This document shows positions 39,906 to 51,012 of a stretch of DNA of 62,000 nucleotides, piece by piece (position 1 is the stretch's first letter; the number at the start of each line of letters is the position of its first letter). The notes below the pieces were generated by a model, which was given only the letters and a program-made list of their open reading frames with translations, was not told the DNA's origin and ran no database searches. Both the position numbers and the translations under genes were made by a program. Source of the DNA: Symbiodinium natans (Eukaryota > Sar > Dinophyceae > Suessiales > Symbiodiniaceae); NCBI GenBank assembly GCA_905221605.1, contig CAJNDS010002154.1, forward strand, positions 120,001 to 182,000, read 5' to 3'.

Positions 39906-42206
39906 ATTTCCATGATGAGGTATATCGTCTTTTATCAAGAGGAGATTTGGGATCTACGATTATTCAATCGTTATACTCATTCGTATCCTCATGACGATTC
40001 ATGGGCCGAGGAACCCGACTAATGAAGAGTAAATGTATCATCCTCCGATAAGCTGGTGTGTATAGATACTACGAAAAGGAGATATTAATGTGAGAATCTT
40101 CTGCACCCAAAATATCAATTAATCGTGGTAAAAAGATGCGCTGAGAATGCAGGCTTTGAGTGACGCTGCGCCCCCTCCTGGACAAAGACCACCTCAATCG
40201 TCGCGGCCGTTTTATCTCGTTCGATCTCGCTCGCTTTCGCTTTCTGCTGACCACTCCGGCGATGTCCACACGAGTGTTGGACTGCGCCGAGCATCCGTCA
40301 TAATCTTGTCACGGACATATCACCGTTCAATGAACGGCCGGCCCTTGTGACCAAAATGGGCACAGACTTGAGAATTGTATTCTCAAGTTCGCTGAAACGG
40401 CCCATCATGGCCCATCTACAGGCTTCGATTCAAGGGCAAGCATGGCGATCTTAGCCTTTCTAGGTTGACGCTTTCAGGACACGGGGGGAACATCGTGTGG
40501 GGTCACAAGGCCGCTGCCTCACTTCGAAGTCGGAACCTGAAAACGGAGGGGGGGGGGTTGAATCTTACAAGAGGTGGTTGCAATGCAGGCGCACACCCTG
40601 GGCTGACTGTGCTGCAATAACTGGTTCTACATAATCTAGACCCTTTCGGGCACATGACGTGTCCTGAAAGGGGCCCAACGTCTGGTTGCCAGACCCGCGC
40701 TCCCTTGTGCGAAAGCAGGGGAGCCTCCGAGCAGAGCTGGCTTCGCACCGCGCCTGTGGAGAGGAGAGCGATGGAGCAAGGCTACTGGCCTGGAAGGGTA
40801 GAATGGGTAGAAGATTCGAAGTGAAGACTGAGATTTCTAAGATTTCTTAACTGAAGACTTCTTTGCATGCTGGATTGGAAAGGGCCGGTGCCAAGCCTTT
40901 GATTTCGAAGGCGGTGTTTGGCGGCAGCTGCATCCTAGGGCCCGCATGGATTCGAATTGAATGTCCAACATCAAGGCAGCCAAACACAGTGATGGGCAGT
41001 AGGAGATGAGGCCCTCTGAGGACTCTGTATCCACCCTTCATCCCAGAGTCCCAGCACCTGAGGCCGCGACCACCCGAGCTTCAGCCTGCCATTGGCTCAG
41101 CACGACACTGCCTGCGCAAAGCACCAATAAGCACCAGTTTAGCTCACATGCACGTTCACGGAGGGTTGTGTGATGCGCACTGGGTATCACTGCGTGATCT
41201 GCTAGGGCTGCTGGGGCCTCCGGGCCGCTCCTCCTGAAGGATCGACACCCACGCGCTGCGGAACCTCTGCAGCAATGAAATGTTCACCGGGGGAAAAGTG
41301 GCTTCCAGAGCCATGCCGCGAGCCGAGTCCCCAACCGAGTCCCCAACCAAACACCCCTTCTACTGAAGCTTTAGAAGGATAGATGCCAGCTATAAGCGAG
41401 GGTGCGTGAAAGCGACAGAAATTCACGACCAGATCTGCTATGATCTGCTGCTTTGTGAGCTTCATGTACTAGTGCGTGCGAAAGTACACTCGCTTGTGAA
41501 TTGCACTTCAGAAGCAAAGCAGTGGACTTCTGGATCAAACCATGCGAGAGAACGGAACAAGTCTGGAGCACTTGGGTAAGCTTCGGAGTCATCCAACTCA
41601 GCATGTTGTAGATAGATCCTTTTAAGTGAGACTTTGTGTTCTCTTTTCTCTCCCCCGACCTGATTGAAAACATGCATACAGAGGGTCTTGGCCAGAATGG
41701 TCATCAACTTAAGTGAATCGAAGTGATGCCTAGTGCCTTCAATTTCGTCGCGGAGGGAAGTCTATGAGACAATGGTAGACAATGTTCGGCCCCAACCAGG
41801 CTGCAGGCTCGGATGTCCCGCGCCAGCCTACTGGCATCTAATGGAGTTTTGGGTCCCACCATGGCCCTTGCACTTGGTCATTGTTCTGCCAGGAGAACAG
41901 CTGCTTCTCACATGTGGTGCCATTTCGCGGACGGAAAGTTTGGACTTCGGTCCCAAAAGTTTTTCATCGAGCTGTGAGATGCGGTTGGAATTTGGTTGAA
42001 GGTCCTTCTCACAAGCAATGTGGGGTTACAGATGAAGCCTCGACGGAGAGAACAAAGCCATGCTCAATACTGTTGGGGGCCATGCTGTGCCCAGCTCCTT
42101 GCAGCCATCAGCCGTCGTCGCCAAGCCTCAGAGGACAGGATAGCTCTAATTGCCAGAACGAACAAAACTTTCAGAACATCTCTTGTGATGGTCCCGCGCA
42201 AGGGCT
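39906..42206. other. No gene recognised
   Basis: Only short frames on both strands. A perfect inverted pair CTTGAGAAT / ATTCTCAAG lies at about 40368-40387, and a poly(G) of 9 near 40548. No repeat block. Confidence 0.3.
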
Positions 42207-42416
42207 TTGGACAAGGATGCTGTCGTTGGTGACTCCACCTCACAACGGCGTGGAACCCGCATGGATGACAAAGCTGAAGTCGACGGTGACCCGACTGTGA
42301 CCCGTCAGGTGCCCCGTCAGGCCTTGCCCACCCAGGCAGTGCTGACTGTTGCGCTGTACGAGGGCCTCCCAAGTGACCCCAAGCGCAAGTGGAGAGCACC
42401 GGGCACAAGATCGTAA
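42207..42416 (+). CDS. Possible exon (unknown)
   Basis: Open plus-strand frame reading TRMDDKAEVDGDPTVTRQ then PTQAVLTVALYEGLPSDP and KRKWRAPG. Balanced composition; splice borders and family unknown. Confidence 0.3.
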   Translation: MDKDAVVGDSTSQRRGTRMDDKAEVDGDPTVTRQVPRQALPTQAVLTVALYEGLPSDPKRKWRAPGTRS

Positions 42417-43135
42417 CACCGGGCCTCAGGTCGGAATGTGATAGCCCCACCTGCCAAAAAGGCGAGAGTGTTTTTCATGGTGTCGATGTATGGAAGAGTA
42501 TGGAAGCGAATGGAAGCGAAAGAAACGGGACTGATTTGACATGGCGCCGGCTTTGTTACGTGCCTATTTGGCCTCCTGGCCGTGAGGTTGCAAATAGTAT
42601 AGGCTCTAAGACGTCTCTCGTACTGTGATACATTGCCGTTACACTATGATGCTGCTCTACTGCTATACTGCTGCTTCACATTGTGCTTCTTCACGATTGC
42701 GTGATTGCATACCGTACCGTAGTTGGACAGACAGCGAATTTCTCGAACTTCTCTTTCAAGCCAAAGCGAAATGAGCTGCAACAAAGAACCGACGGGGAAC
42801 TGATCCTCGACGTCTCGAAGGCTAGCTTCATTAGCCGGTGGAAACAGGTTTGCAGAGGTTTCAATGGTTTGCAGTTACCGCCCGGTGAGGACAGGTCAAT
42901 CACATAGCCTCTTCGTGAGAAGGGGGCAAAGTGTCAGGATGCACCTTGCTTAATATGAATATATGTCATCACCTGATTTCGTCCAAAGAGGATGATGGAC
43001 AGACAGCTTTATTTGAGAAATGCATGCTCGACACACTTCGACTGTCACATGTCACCTACATGACTGGAAGTAAGTAAAACGACACTTGGCTTGTAGTCAC
43101 GAGTCTCAAGATGTTGCCGCGCTGCCTCCCTGCAG

Positions 43136-43196
43136 GCTCGCTGCTCGGCTTCTGCGAGGCCCGCGAGGCCCGCGAGACCCCAAGCCTCCTCCAACC
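43136..43196 (+). CDS. Candidate exon 1 of a small plus-strand pair
   Basis: 3' site CTCCCTGCAG|GCTC, 5' site CAACC|GTGAAAG. Reads ARCSASARPARPARPQASSN. Leaves phase 1, which the next exon completes. Ala/Arg/Pro low-complexity, so caution. Confidence 0.4.
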
Positions 43197-43272
43197 GTGA
43201 AAGCAAGAAAGCCACTTACTTCGTCCTCTCCTTCTTATCTTCTCCCTTTCTCAATAAGCTCTCTGTCTGTAG

Positions 43273-43361
43273 ACGCATGCTCCCAGCTGAACCTCGCAGC
43301 CCGCAAGCTCGCGGAAACGGACCAGCGCCCTTCGCAGCCTGTACCCGCGAAAGCCAAGAAC
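43273..43361 (+). CDS. Candidate exon 2 of a small plus-strand pair
   Basis: 3' site CTCTGTCTGTAG|ACGC, 5' site AAGAAC|GTGAGC. Joined to exon 1 it reads HACSQLNLAARKLAETDQ then RPSQPVPAKAKN. Together exactly 50 codons. Family unknown. Confidence 0.45.
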
Positions 43362-45029
43362 GTGAGCAGCAGATTGGAAATCTCAGACGCAGTCTAAGCA
43401 AAGAAGCAGGACTGCAACAACATTCTCAAAGCACTGCAGTGCTACAGGCAAGACACCCCAAGTCGAACCCACAGCATCCTCTCCAGGCCTCTCGGCACCT
43501 TGGAGTGACGGAGTGGTCCGCGAGCGGACGAGGAGTTGCCGAAAGCTCACCATGGCCTCAAGTACGGCGAAAGTAGAAGCACAGATGGAATCACCCATCG
43601 TTGGCCCGCCCCGACCTGAAAAAGGCCAACAGGCACGGCACGCACGCCCCGCACGCACCGTACCCTCTGCACAGTGCGTCTGGGTCTGCCGTGAGGCCCG
43701 GCCACCCTGGCAGCACAAGATGCCCGAAAAGCTTTTTGAGATATCAGAATGACAAAAAAAACCACTCAGGTTGCTTCATTCATGCGCCTGACTGGAGCCT
43801 TGCGCTTGGAGCCTTGCCACAGCCCCTTTCCGCGCCGGGATAGGGCTGGCGAAGGCCTGGCAAAGCCAGTGCCGAGCAACGACTAGTAGCCCACCACAGC
43901 AGCACTGAATGTATACATCGTAGAACGTCTGAGTATCGGCGGAGCTGAAGTTGCTCTGCAGTCGGTGGGGCAAAGTTATCTACTGTAGAGCTTCGCCTAT
44001 ACCTAGATGGACTCAATCAACGCAAATACTTAAAGCCAGGGCCACGAAAGCTGGTTCTGTTCGTGCCACAGCTTGCTCCTTCTCTAAAACCCATTGCGGG
44101 GGCATTCTTTTGATCAAAGGACATGTGCGCACATCTGCAGCAGACATGGAGGCATCAGGCGTCATTGAAATAGAATCGGTAGGTAAGCTATCTGGCGGTG
44201 GATAATCGGAATGGACGCAGCGATGGATGTCGAACGTGTTGGATCGGGACCCTAGGGGTCCTAGTGTGGGAGACCCCTGAAAATCGGAAGCGATGGACAA
44301 CTTGAATGTCCGGAAACTCCCGACACAGCAGATCACAAGCAAGGGTCCAAAAGGGCCTCGACGACCCACAGACAACATTGTAAGCAACAGCGAAAGCAGG
44401 CTGTTGAAGAGCTGGCTCTCGTGACAGAGTTTGTGGCAAGAGGAGCTCCCCTGCATGAGTGGCTTCCAAGCAGCACAATGGTCATGGGAAACGACCCATT
44501 CACGATACAGCTACTATCTCTTAAGCTGCGCTTCCGGAAGCCAGGAACTATGTTAGGCCGTCTCGTGACACTCACGAGCTTTGGGTCGTGAGTCACGACT
44601 ATGACGCATAAACTGCCATTCTTGACTCCAGTTTCAGCCATGAGGAGCACAATGTCTACGCAATTAGATGCGTGAATCATGTGTGTAACATACAAACAAG
44701 CCTACATCTACACACACATGTGTATGCATTGGTAGAAACAAGTGTGACTATGGCGTCACGATGAGCGCATGAAATGTGCAAGCCAGTGGCAGCGATGAAC
44801 GAAAAAACATCACAGGCGCTAATTGACAAGAAGGAACCAGCCTGTCCGATTTGCGCCAGCGCGCCTCTGCAGAATCACCAACTTACATCGCATATCTACG
44901 AACTGGTATCAACCAACGGCCGCAATGAATTCTCCGTCTTCCTATTCCAATTTGCGAGCAATGCCATCTGCTGCGTCTGCCTGGGCCTGGGTCATAAAGC
45001 GCAGGAGCTTCTGACCTCGAACTGCATTT

Positions 45030-45101
45030 ACGAGTGGTCTCTCCCTCCTTGTTTTCCTAGTCTCACGTCCCTGACGTATCGCCACTTATAGGGAGAGACC
45101 A
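45030..45101. mobile_element. Short foldback with perfect GGTCTCTCCCT ends
   Basis: GGTCTCTCCCT and AGGGAGAGACC enclose about 50 bp, flanked by AGT on both sides. Introner-like in size; whether it is spliced is unknown. Confidence 0.5.
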
Positions 45102-46411
45102 GTTTAAATGAAAAGGCTAAGCAAGCAAGCGATGGAACGTATGATGCTGCTCTTGTCGGTGTGCCGGCGCGACGTATGTGACTATCGGGCTCGTGAGTCA
45201 TCCTTGGCTTCCTGGAGGAATGTGACCTGCCCTGCTGCCCAACCTCACACGATCCATGTCTTCGCCCGCAGTAAGGGGAGAAGCTTGGCTTGCATTCTGC
45301 CTTGCATTCTGCCCCTTGTTCCATGATGTTTCCCATGTGTTAGTGTATGTTAGTGTCAATGTGACTGTAGAAAGTGCTTCCCCTCTAACGGTGCATCCCT
45401 GGACCCTCCCATTTTTGCCACCCTCTTGGCCGTGGCCTGCCCCTCCGACATCCTCTGTGACGCCCTATTCCATCCCTGCTGCTATGCAACTACTGCAATT
45501 TGCAGCCAAAGCCATCTGCATCACAAAATGCGAGATTTCCTCGCTTCGAAGACGAGCACTGGCGGCTCTCACTGCATGCCTGTGTCGCGCCCCTCCGAAA
45601 CGGAAAACTTCACAGAACGGGCAGGGAGAGGGACAAGGAGAGGGGGAGCTCCACTCTAAGCCCGGAGCGCTTGGCACTTGGCAGTGCTTCCAGGTGCCGG
45701 CGTCGCTCCTCTGGCGACAGGCGCTGCAGGCCTGCACAAGAGGGCAAACAAGGAACAGGGCGGGCAAGGAATGTTTCTCAAAGTCGACAAGCGCCGGCAA
45801 ACTAGCTCTCCGAAATGCGACTCGCTTCACATTCCCTGGAAAGCAAGTCGGGCCGTCACGCAGCTGCTTCAGACTGCGTGGCGTGTGAGGTTGCCTCGGC
45901 ACTGTGTTGTGAAAACCTGATCAGCAAGGCCTCCACGCCATGCCACTCAAAGCGCCCGGCTTCTCTGGCTTATGATGTGATGGATTGGGCAACGCGTTCG
46001 TAGCCCGGAGGTCCATCTGCCAAGGCCAGGTCTCTGCAAGCCACACTATGCCACACCATGCCACACCATGCCACGCTCCACGGGCTTAAAGCGTCACAGG
46101 TTCGTCCTCCACGCAGGATGTCAGATCGCCGGTGCCCTTGCCCGCGCTGCAGCCTCGAGAGGGACCGGTTTTTGAGGTTTCTTGGCTTCATGAAATTTGG
46201 TCTGAGGCTGGAACTGCTGCTGCTGCAGCAGCTGCTGCTGCCGCCTTTGCCACTGCTCGTGCTGCATTGCCAACGCCTCGCGAACCAAAGGCTTTTTTGC
46301 TTACTTGCGAGGGAGCCCAACTCGACAAGTCATGCACTGCTCCCACACACTTGGGTGCAGCAGGCTTCTCAAGTAGCCTTTTTCGAGGACCGGAAACAGG
46401 ATTGCACTCAG

Positions 46412-46517
46412 GCCTGTGTGGTCGGAGCCGGTGCGGGGTGTGGTGGAGGATCTCTGGAAGCAGCGGATGGATGAGGACATCATGGCCTGGTCTGAGAACC
46501 ACATTGAGGCCAACATA
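46412..46517 (+). CDS. Candidate exon (unknown, helical)
   Basis: 3' site GCACTCAG|GCC, 5' site ACATA|GTAACC. Reads VRGVVEDLWKQRMDEDIM then AWSENHIEANI. The upstream bases (46200-46260) encode an Ala run in another frame, so the gene structure is unclear. Confidence 0.4.
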
Positions 46518-47337
46518 GTAACCGCAGTAACCAACGGCGAATCAGAGTCAGAAATACGAGAGACCCTGAGCCCGCTTCGATTGACTCGAGGGATCTGCAC
46601 ACTCCGTCAAGGGAGTGCCAACAAAAGCCGGCACGATTGAACCAAAAGCTGGGTTGGGCCGGCGAATGGGCCGTCGTCCCGCCTTACGTTTACTTTTTCG
46701 TTTTTGCGGGTTCCGGAAATGAAGGGCTTCCATGTGTTTTCCCTCCCCTTCTGGACATGTCGAGTTGAAGCTCCAATCTCCGTTGCTGTTCCCAGGGAGC
46801 TGGCTCTTGGGCATGCTGCCTGCCATCTTCCATCGCACGTGGAAGAGCACGAAATACTCCAAGCAGGAGGAACCAAAGCATTCAAGTCGGGTCACTTCGT
46901 TCACCGTTTAGCCATTGAAGACTTGGGTTGTAAAGCAAACGCCCACACAACTTGCAATTTTGATGCTCGCATGTGCGGGGTAACACATACAAGAATCGTC
47001 GCTACAAAATATGCAGGCACTGGATGCTGTGGTTGACTACAACTTCTGCATTGCAGTTAGGTATCAAATGCCTGCACTTGTGGCCGTGAGACTTGGTTAA
47101 GAAATCTATTAAATGCAGAAGCTTTGCTTCTGTTCTAGCTACGGTCGGAGGAGGCACCATGATGCAAAAAGCCATTCTGTGTCAGCAACACACTGTTGCT
47201 TTTGATTTTAAGTCATCCGAGCTAATGCAGCTAATATGCGCTATGATGGGCTGGCTATGTCCGCTATGTCCCCTCAGCCTACAGGTCTGTGCCGGTCTAC
47301 TTGGAATCGTCACTGGTGCTGTCGGCATTCCCGTTGA

Positions 47338-47404
47338 CCTTAGAATCGGCCCTTGCCAAACGAGCTCCTTTTGGGAGCGGGGGTCTTTGAACATGAAGGT
47401 CAGC
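47338..47404 (-). CDS. Possible exon (unknown)
   Basis: Minus-strand frames open here include MFKDPRSQKELVWQGPIL, ending at a possible GT site (CTAAG|GTCAAC), and a frame ending in DSTSDDSK and TAG just below. I cannot decide between them. Confidence 0.25.
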
Positions 47405-47870
47405 TGAAGATCATTAGTCTTTTTGATGCTCGTTGCGCTCTCCCCTGCATACATGGTGGGCACGCCTACGGCTCTTGAACTTTGCAGACCCAGCTGCGTG
47501 AATGTCATCCAACTCCTCCTCACTCGTCTCCTCCTTGTGGTTGAACTTGGCAGACCTCGAATGCTCAGGTCAGAATGCCTGTGCCAAACCTGCTTGAAGC
47601 TTGCTGGAGCAAAGCTCAAGAACGAAAGGCTGGCCATCCGTCAATCGTGGCACGCACTCTCCCTGCCTTCGCCGCTTCTCGCCGGCGCAGAGCCTCCCTT
47701 TGAGCAGAACATGAAGAATTCAAGCATGTCAGGTACACAGCACATTTCGCAACTCTCAAGCAGTCCTTGCGTGATCTAACTCAAGGAACATACGACCACA
47801 CTGGTCCCTACTGCTTGTATCGAGCTGGCCTTGGATGTGCGATTGCCTCGCGCACCCAAGACACATCATC

Positions 47871-48055
47871 AGCAGGATGACCACGCCAGCCTTGGCTCGA
47901 AAGCTCTTTGGCATGCGATGACTAAAGAATCAGAAAGAACTGAATTGCGCTTGGGATGCCTGCACTTCCTATCACTTCTTCCGAACACAAGAGTAGGCAA
48001 TCTTGTCAGACGGGCGGCGATGATGGCCAGTATCCCAAACCTGGCCGTGCCGTGA
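47871..48055 (+). CDS. Possible terminal exon (unknown)
   Basis: Frame reading SKALWHAMTKESERTELRLG then NTRVGNLVRRAAMMASIP and a TGA stop. No recognised domain. Confidence 0.28.
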
Positions 48056-48059
48056 CAGC

Positions 48060-50198
48060 AGTGACAGCTGGAGCGAATAGATTTGGCTCCCAGAATCAAT
48101 CGAAAAAACCGCTGTGATTCGAAGCGCTAGATGAAATATCCAGGGCACTCGGAGTGATCTTCTGAGCACACTTCTCGTCCTTGCTCGTCTAGTCGCCTAA
48201 GGCAGGCAGACAATTCACACGAGCTCATGGGCGAAACCCTACGAGCACTGCACCCGACAACATTCTGAGCAAATATTGAACATTCAAATATCGTTGCGCC
48301 AGTTGCTGCTGTGATACGTGCAGCAAAGTCCAGTCTCCTTTTTGACTGCCTGCGGCATGCCAAAACATCTGAGGATGCGCCATGGCTAGAGCCCCGAGGT
48401 GGCATAGCAGCTGTCGCTGTCACTATTCGTTCCTACCAGCCAAGGAATGCAAGTCTCCGGCCTTCGCAAGCCAGGAGGCTCTGGGCCAAGCGCCGCACTG
48501 CGAGAAGCGCCCACCGAAGCGCCAAAGCTGGGCAAAGCTCTGCAATTGTCTTATGCGGCTCATACGCATACGATGAATTACCTCCCCCACCCCCAACCTG
48601 CACTGATGCTCATTCACAAACATGTCAGCAGCAGCGGCAGAGGTAGCAGAAGAAGTAGCAATAGCAGTAGCACGAAAAGCACGACATTAAGCAGATGTTA
48701 ACGCTGCTCTTAACCCTTTTTTGGCAAGGCTTAAGCCCCAGAAGTTGGACGAAAGGGTCTTTTCCCGGCAAAGGCCCCTATGACTATCTGAACTCCTGTT
48801 GCTGGCGCTTTTACCCCTCCAGAAGCTTCAGAGCACCCTAGTCCCCTAAATAATGGTATCTACAGCGCCTTTTGCGTCTCTTCGCATGATATACCTGGCA
48901 CATGGCATGACGCTTTTGGAACAAGATGTGCTGTCACAAGCACATGTTTTGCCTTTACAAGCATGCCTAAAACAGTGGTATGTTTCACGTTCCTGCCTTT
49001 CTTGCTGTGTTTGCTTGCTTTCTGTGTGTTGATAGTTCGATTGTTGTTTGGTGCTAGCTCTCTTGCTTGTCGGTGCTGTTGTTTGTTAGCGCTTTTTGTT
49101 GTTTGTTGCTCGTTGTTGTGTTGGTGTTTGTTGGTTGCTGCTGTTTGCTTGTTGCTCTCAAGTTCTTGCTGATCTTCTTGATACTGTATTGTTGATCTTG
49201 ATGTTCTTGCTGTTTGCTGCTGCTACTGTTATTGCTGGCTATTGCTGTTTTTGCTGGTGCTGGGTGTTGATGCTGTGGCTGCTGGATTTTGCTCGGGATT
49301 TCTACATGTATGGATGGCTTGGGGACTATGTCGCAGCCTGCGCCTCGTAGAATAGCCTACGCACACAGAGGCGGACTTTTGCTGGCGGAACCAACCATGC
49401 GAGTCTGGCACTACGTGTTGCTTGCGCCTGCGAAAAGTTGTCACGACGGGCGACACGAAACACAGAAAGCAGCAAGACTGCGCAACGAAAAAAACATGCT
49501 GTAGGCTGTAGGTGCACAGTGTGAAGCCTTTCAGACTTTAAGCTTTGGCACAGTTCTTCGTATGAACCACGGAGCTGATTGGGCTTGACATTTGTTTCTT
49601 GTGTTATGCCTTGGCGAGTGCACGTTTTCTCAAAAGCAGGCCAGCTCAAAGAACACACGTGCAGCCTGAAATGGTTGCAACCTGAGCGAACCTGCGCAGA
49701 ATCTAGGCTTGAAAAACCATGCCGCACTATTTCATGAGCTGCGTGCATAATCTCAACCCGGGTGTAAGGCTTACTGTAGCAGCCGCTCAGCATCGGAGCA
49801 GGAGTGCCCAGGACTGAAGGCATTTTTGCTTCTACTTTTCAAGATTTGGATGTTCTGGAAGTGCGCTGACAGTTAGAGCCTTGAGGTAAGAAGTCACATG
49901 CACGAAAGCAGGCAGCAAGCAACTTGTTGCAGCTGCGAGTCGATGTCCCTGCAAGTCGCCGCTACCTCGTGAAGCTCCAGTCTTCATGGAAACAGTAATG
50001 TCGGGAACAAGGACGAAGAGTCTCTTGGTTGAGCTCATGAGAACTGTGAGTTGCAGGCTGCATTCTGCCAGCATGCAAAACTAACGGCTGTAGACTGCGG
50101 GACCGTAGAAAGGTACTCGCATGATGCCGGCATGCCCTTCCCCTTCGCACTTGCACCTTGGAGGAGTGCATGTGGTTCGACCGTCGTCGATCACATAC
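48060..50198. other. No gene recognised; T/G-rich low-complexity stretch
   Basis: TTGCTTGTTG/TGCTGTTG words at 48985-49290 mimic a hydrophobic protein (Cys/Leu/Val) but are simple sequence. The remainder has only short frames. Confidence 0.35.
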
Positions 50199-50327
50199 CT
50201 TGCGGATGAAGTCTTCCAGCTGTGGCGAAGACATAGTCGAATCTGGCACGCACCTTTGTGGGGGCAGAGTAACCTCTTGAAGTCCTGCCCCATGCTGTGC
50301 TAGAGTCGCAGCAAAAACGACCAGCAC
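50199..50327 (-). CDS. Candidate exon with secretory-signal-like start
   Basis: Reads LAVLVVFAATLAQHGAGLQ, a hydrophobic core with an AQHG-type cleavage-like end, then PQRCVPDSTMSSPQLEDF and a near-consensus 5' site (CGCAAG|GTATGT). It lies downstream of the GH16 gene on the same strand and may start another secreted-protein gene. No in-frame ATG was found. Confidence 0.4.
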
Positions 50328-50929
50328 AGCGAGTGCACGAGCAGGTCCGCTTTATCTGACAGCATTGCCCTGTAGAGTGATGCCTGATCTCGAGAAGCTG
50401 CCTTCATGACAACTTGAAATTGTGAGCTAGACACGCGCTGGTGTTTGTACGCACGCAACGGCGCGTTCGAACAAGCAAGCTTTTTGGATGCATTTCAACA
50501 AGAAATACGAGGGCCTTTTGGGGAGGGGGGCAAAAATGTCTCGTCTGGTCTGTAGTCAAACATGTACAAACCAATGACAAACCAATGGCTCTGGTGCTTC
50601 CAAGCGGCGCTTGCTCTTTCCATTCCAGTTCTTCTCTGCCTCGGAAACACAGTCATTGCACCTTGTGTCCAGAATTCGGGGTATCAGAATAGCGGGCCAT
50701 GTCGGACTATTGTCTTGTGAAGGTCGAATCGGGCAGCCACGGGCTGTTCTTCTCGAGCAGAAAGGCCTTGGCAATGTTACAAACCATGTTGCATCGGCTT
50801 CAATGCAAAACTTTCTGGTCGTTGGTTTTGCAGAGCGAACTTCCTGGCTGGCCAACGCAAAACACTTGTCTTACCTCAAGTAGCAGCCAGCAGCGGATTA
50901 GGCTTACCAATGTTTAGCGCCCAGTGGCC

Positions 50930-51012
50930 CTGCCCAGCCGTTTTTGCAGGTGCAGCGACCATTCCCTGTGCCGACGGGCTTGTCTCCATGTGGCTGATGC
51001 TGCACAGTCTGC
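50930..51012 (-). CDS. Possible EGF-like exon of the GH16 gene
   Basis: After a TTGTGCAG site the frame reads GTGNGRCTCKNGWAGPLG, the second half of an EGF repeat. Connection to the other exons is unproven. Confidence 0.4.

Noticed and set aside
48963-49350. Hydrophobic Cys/Leu/Val frame resembling a multi-pass membrane protein
   Set aside because: Derived from TTG/TGC simple sequence; no loops, charge pattern or splice context.
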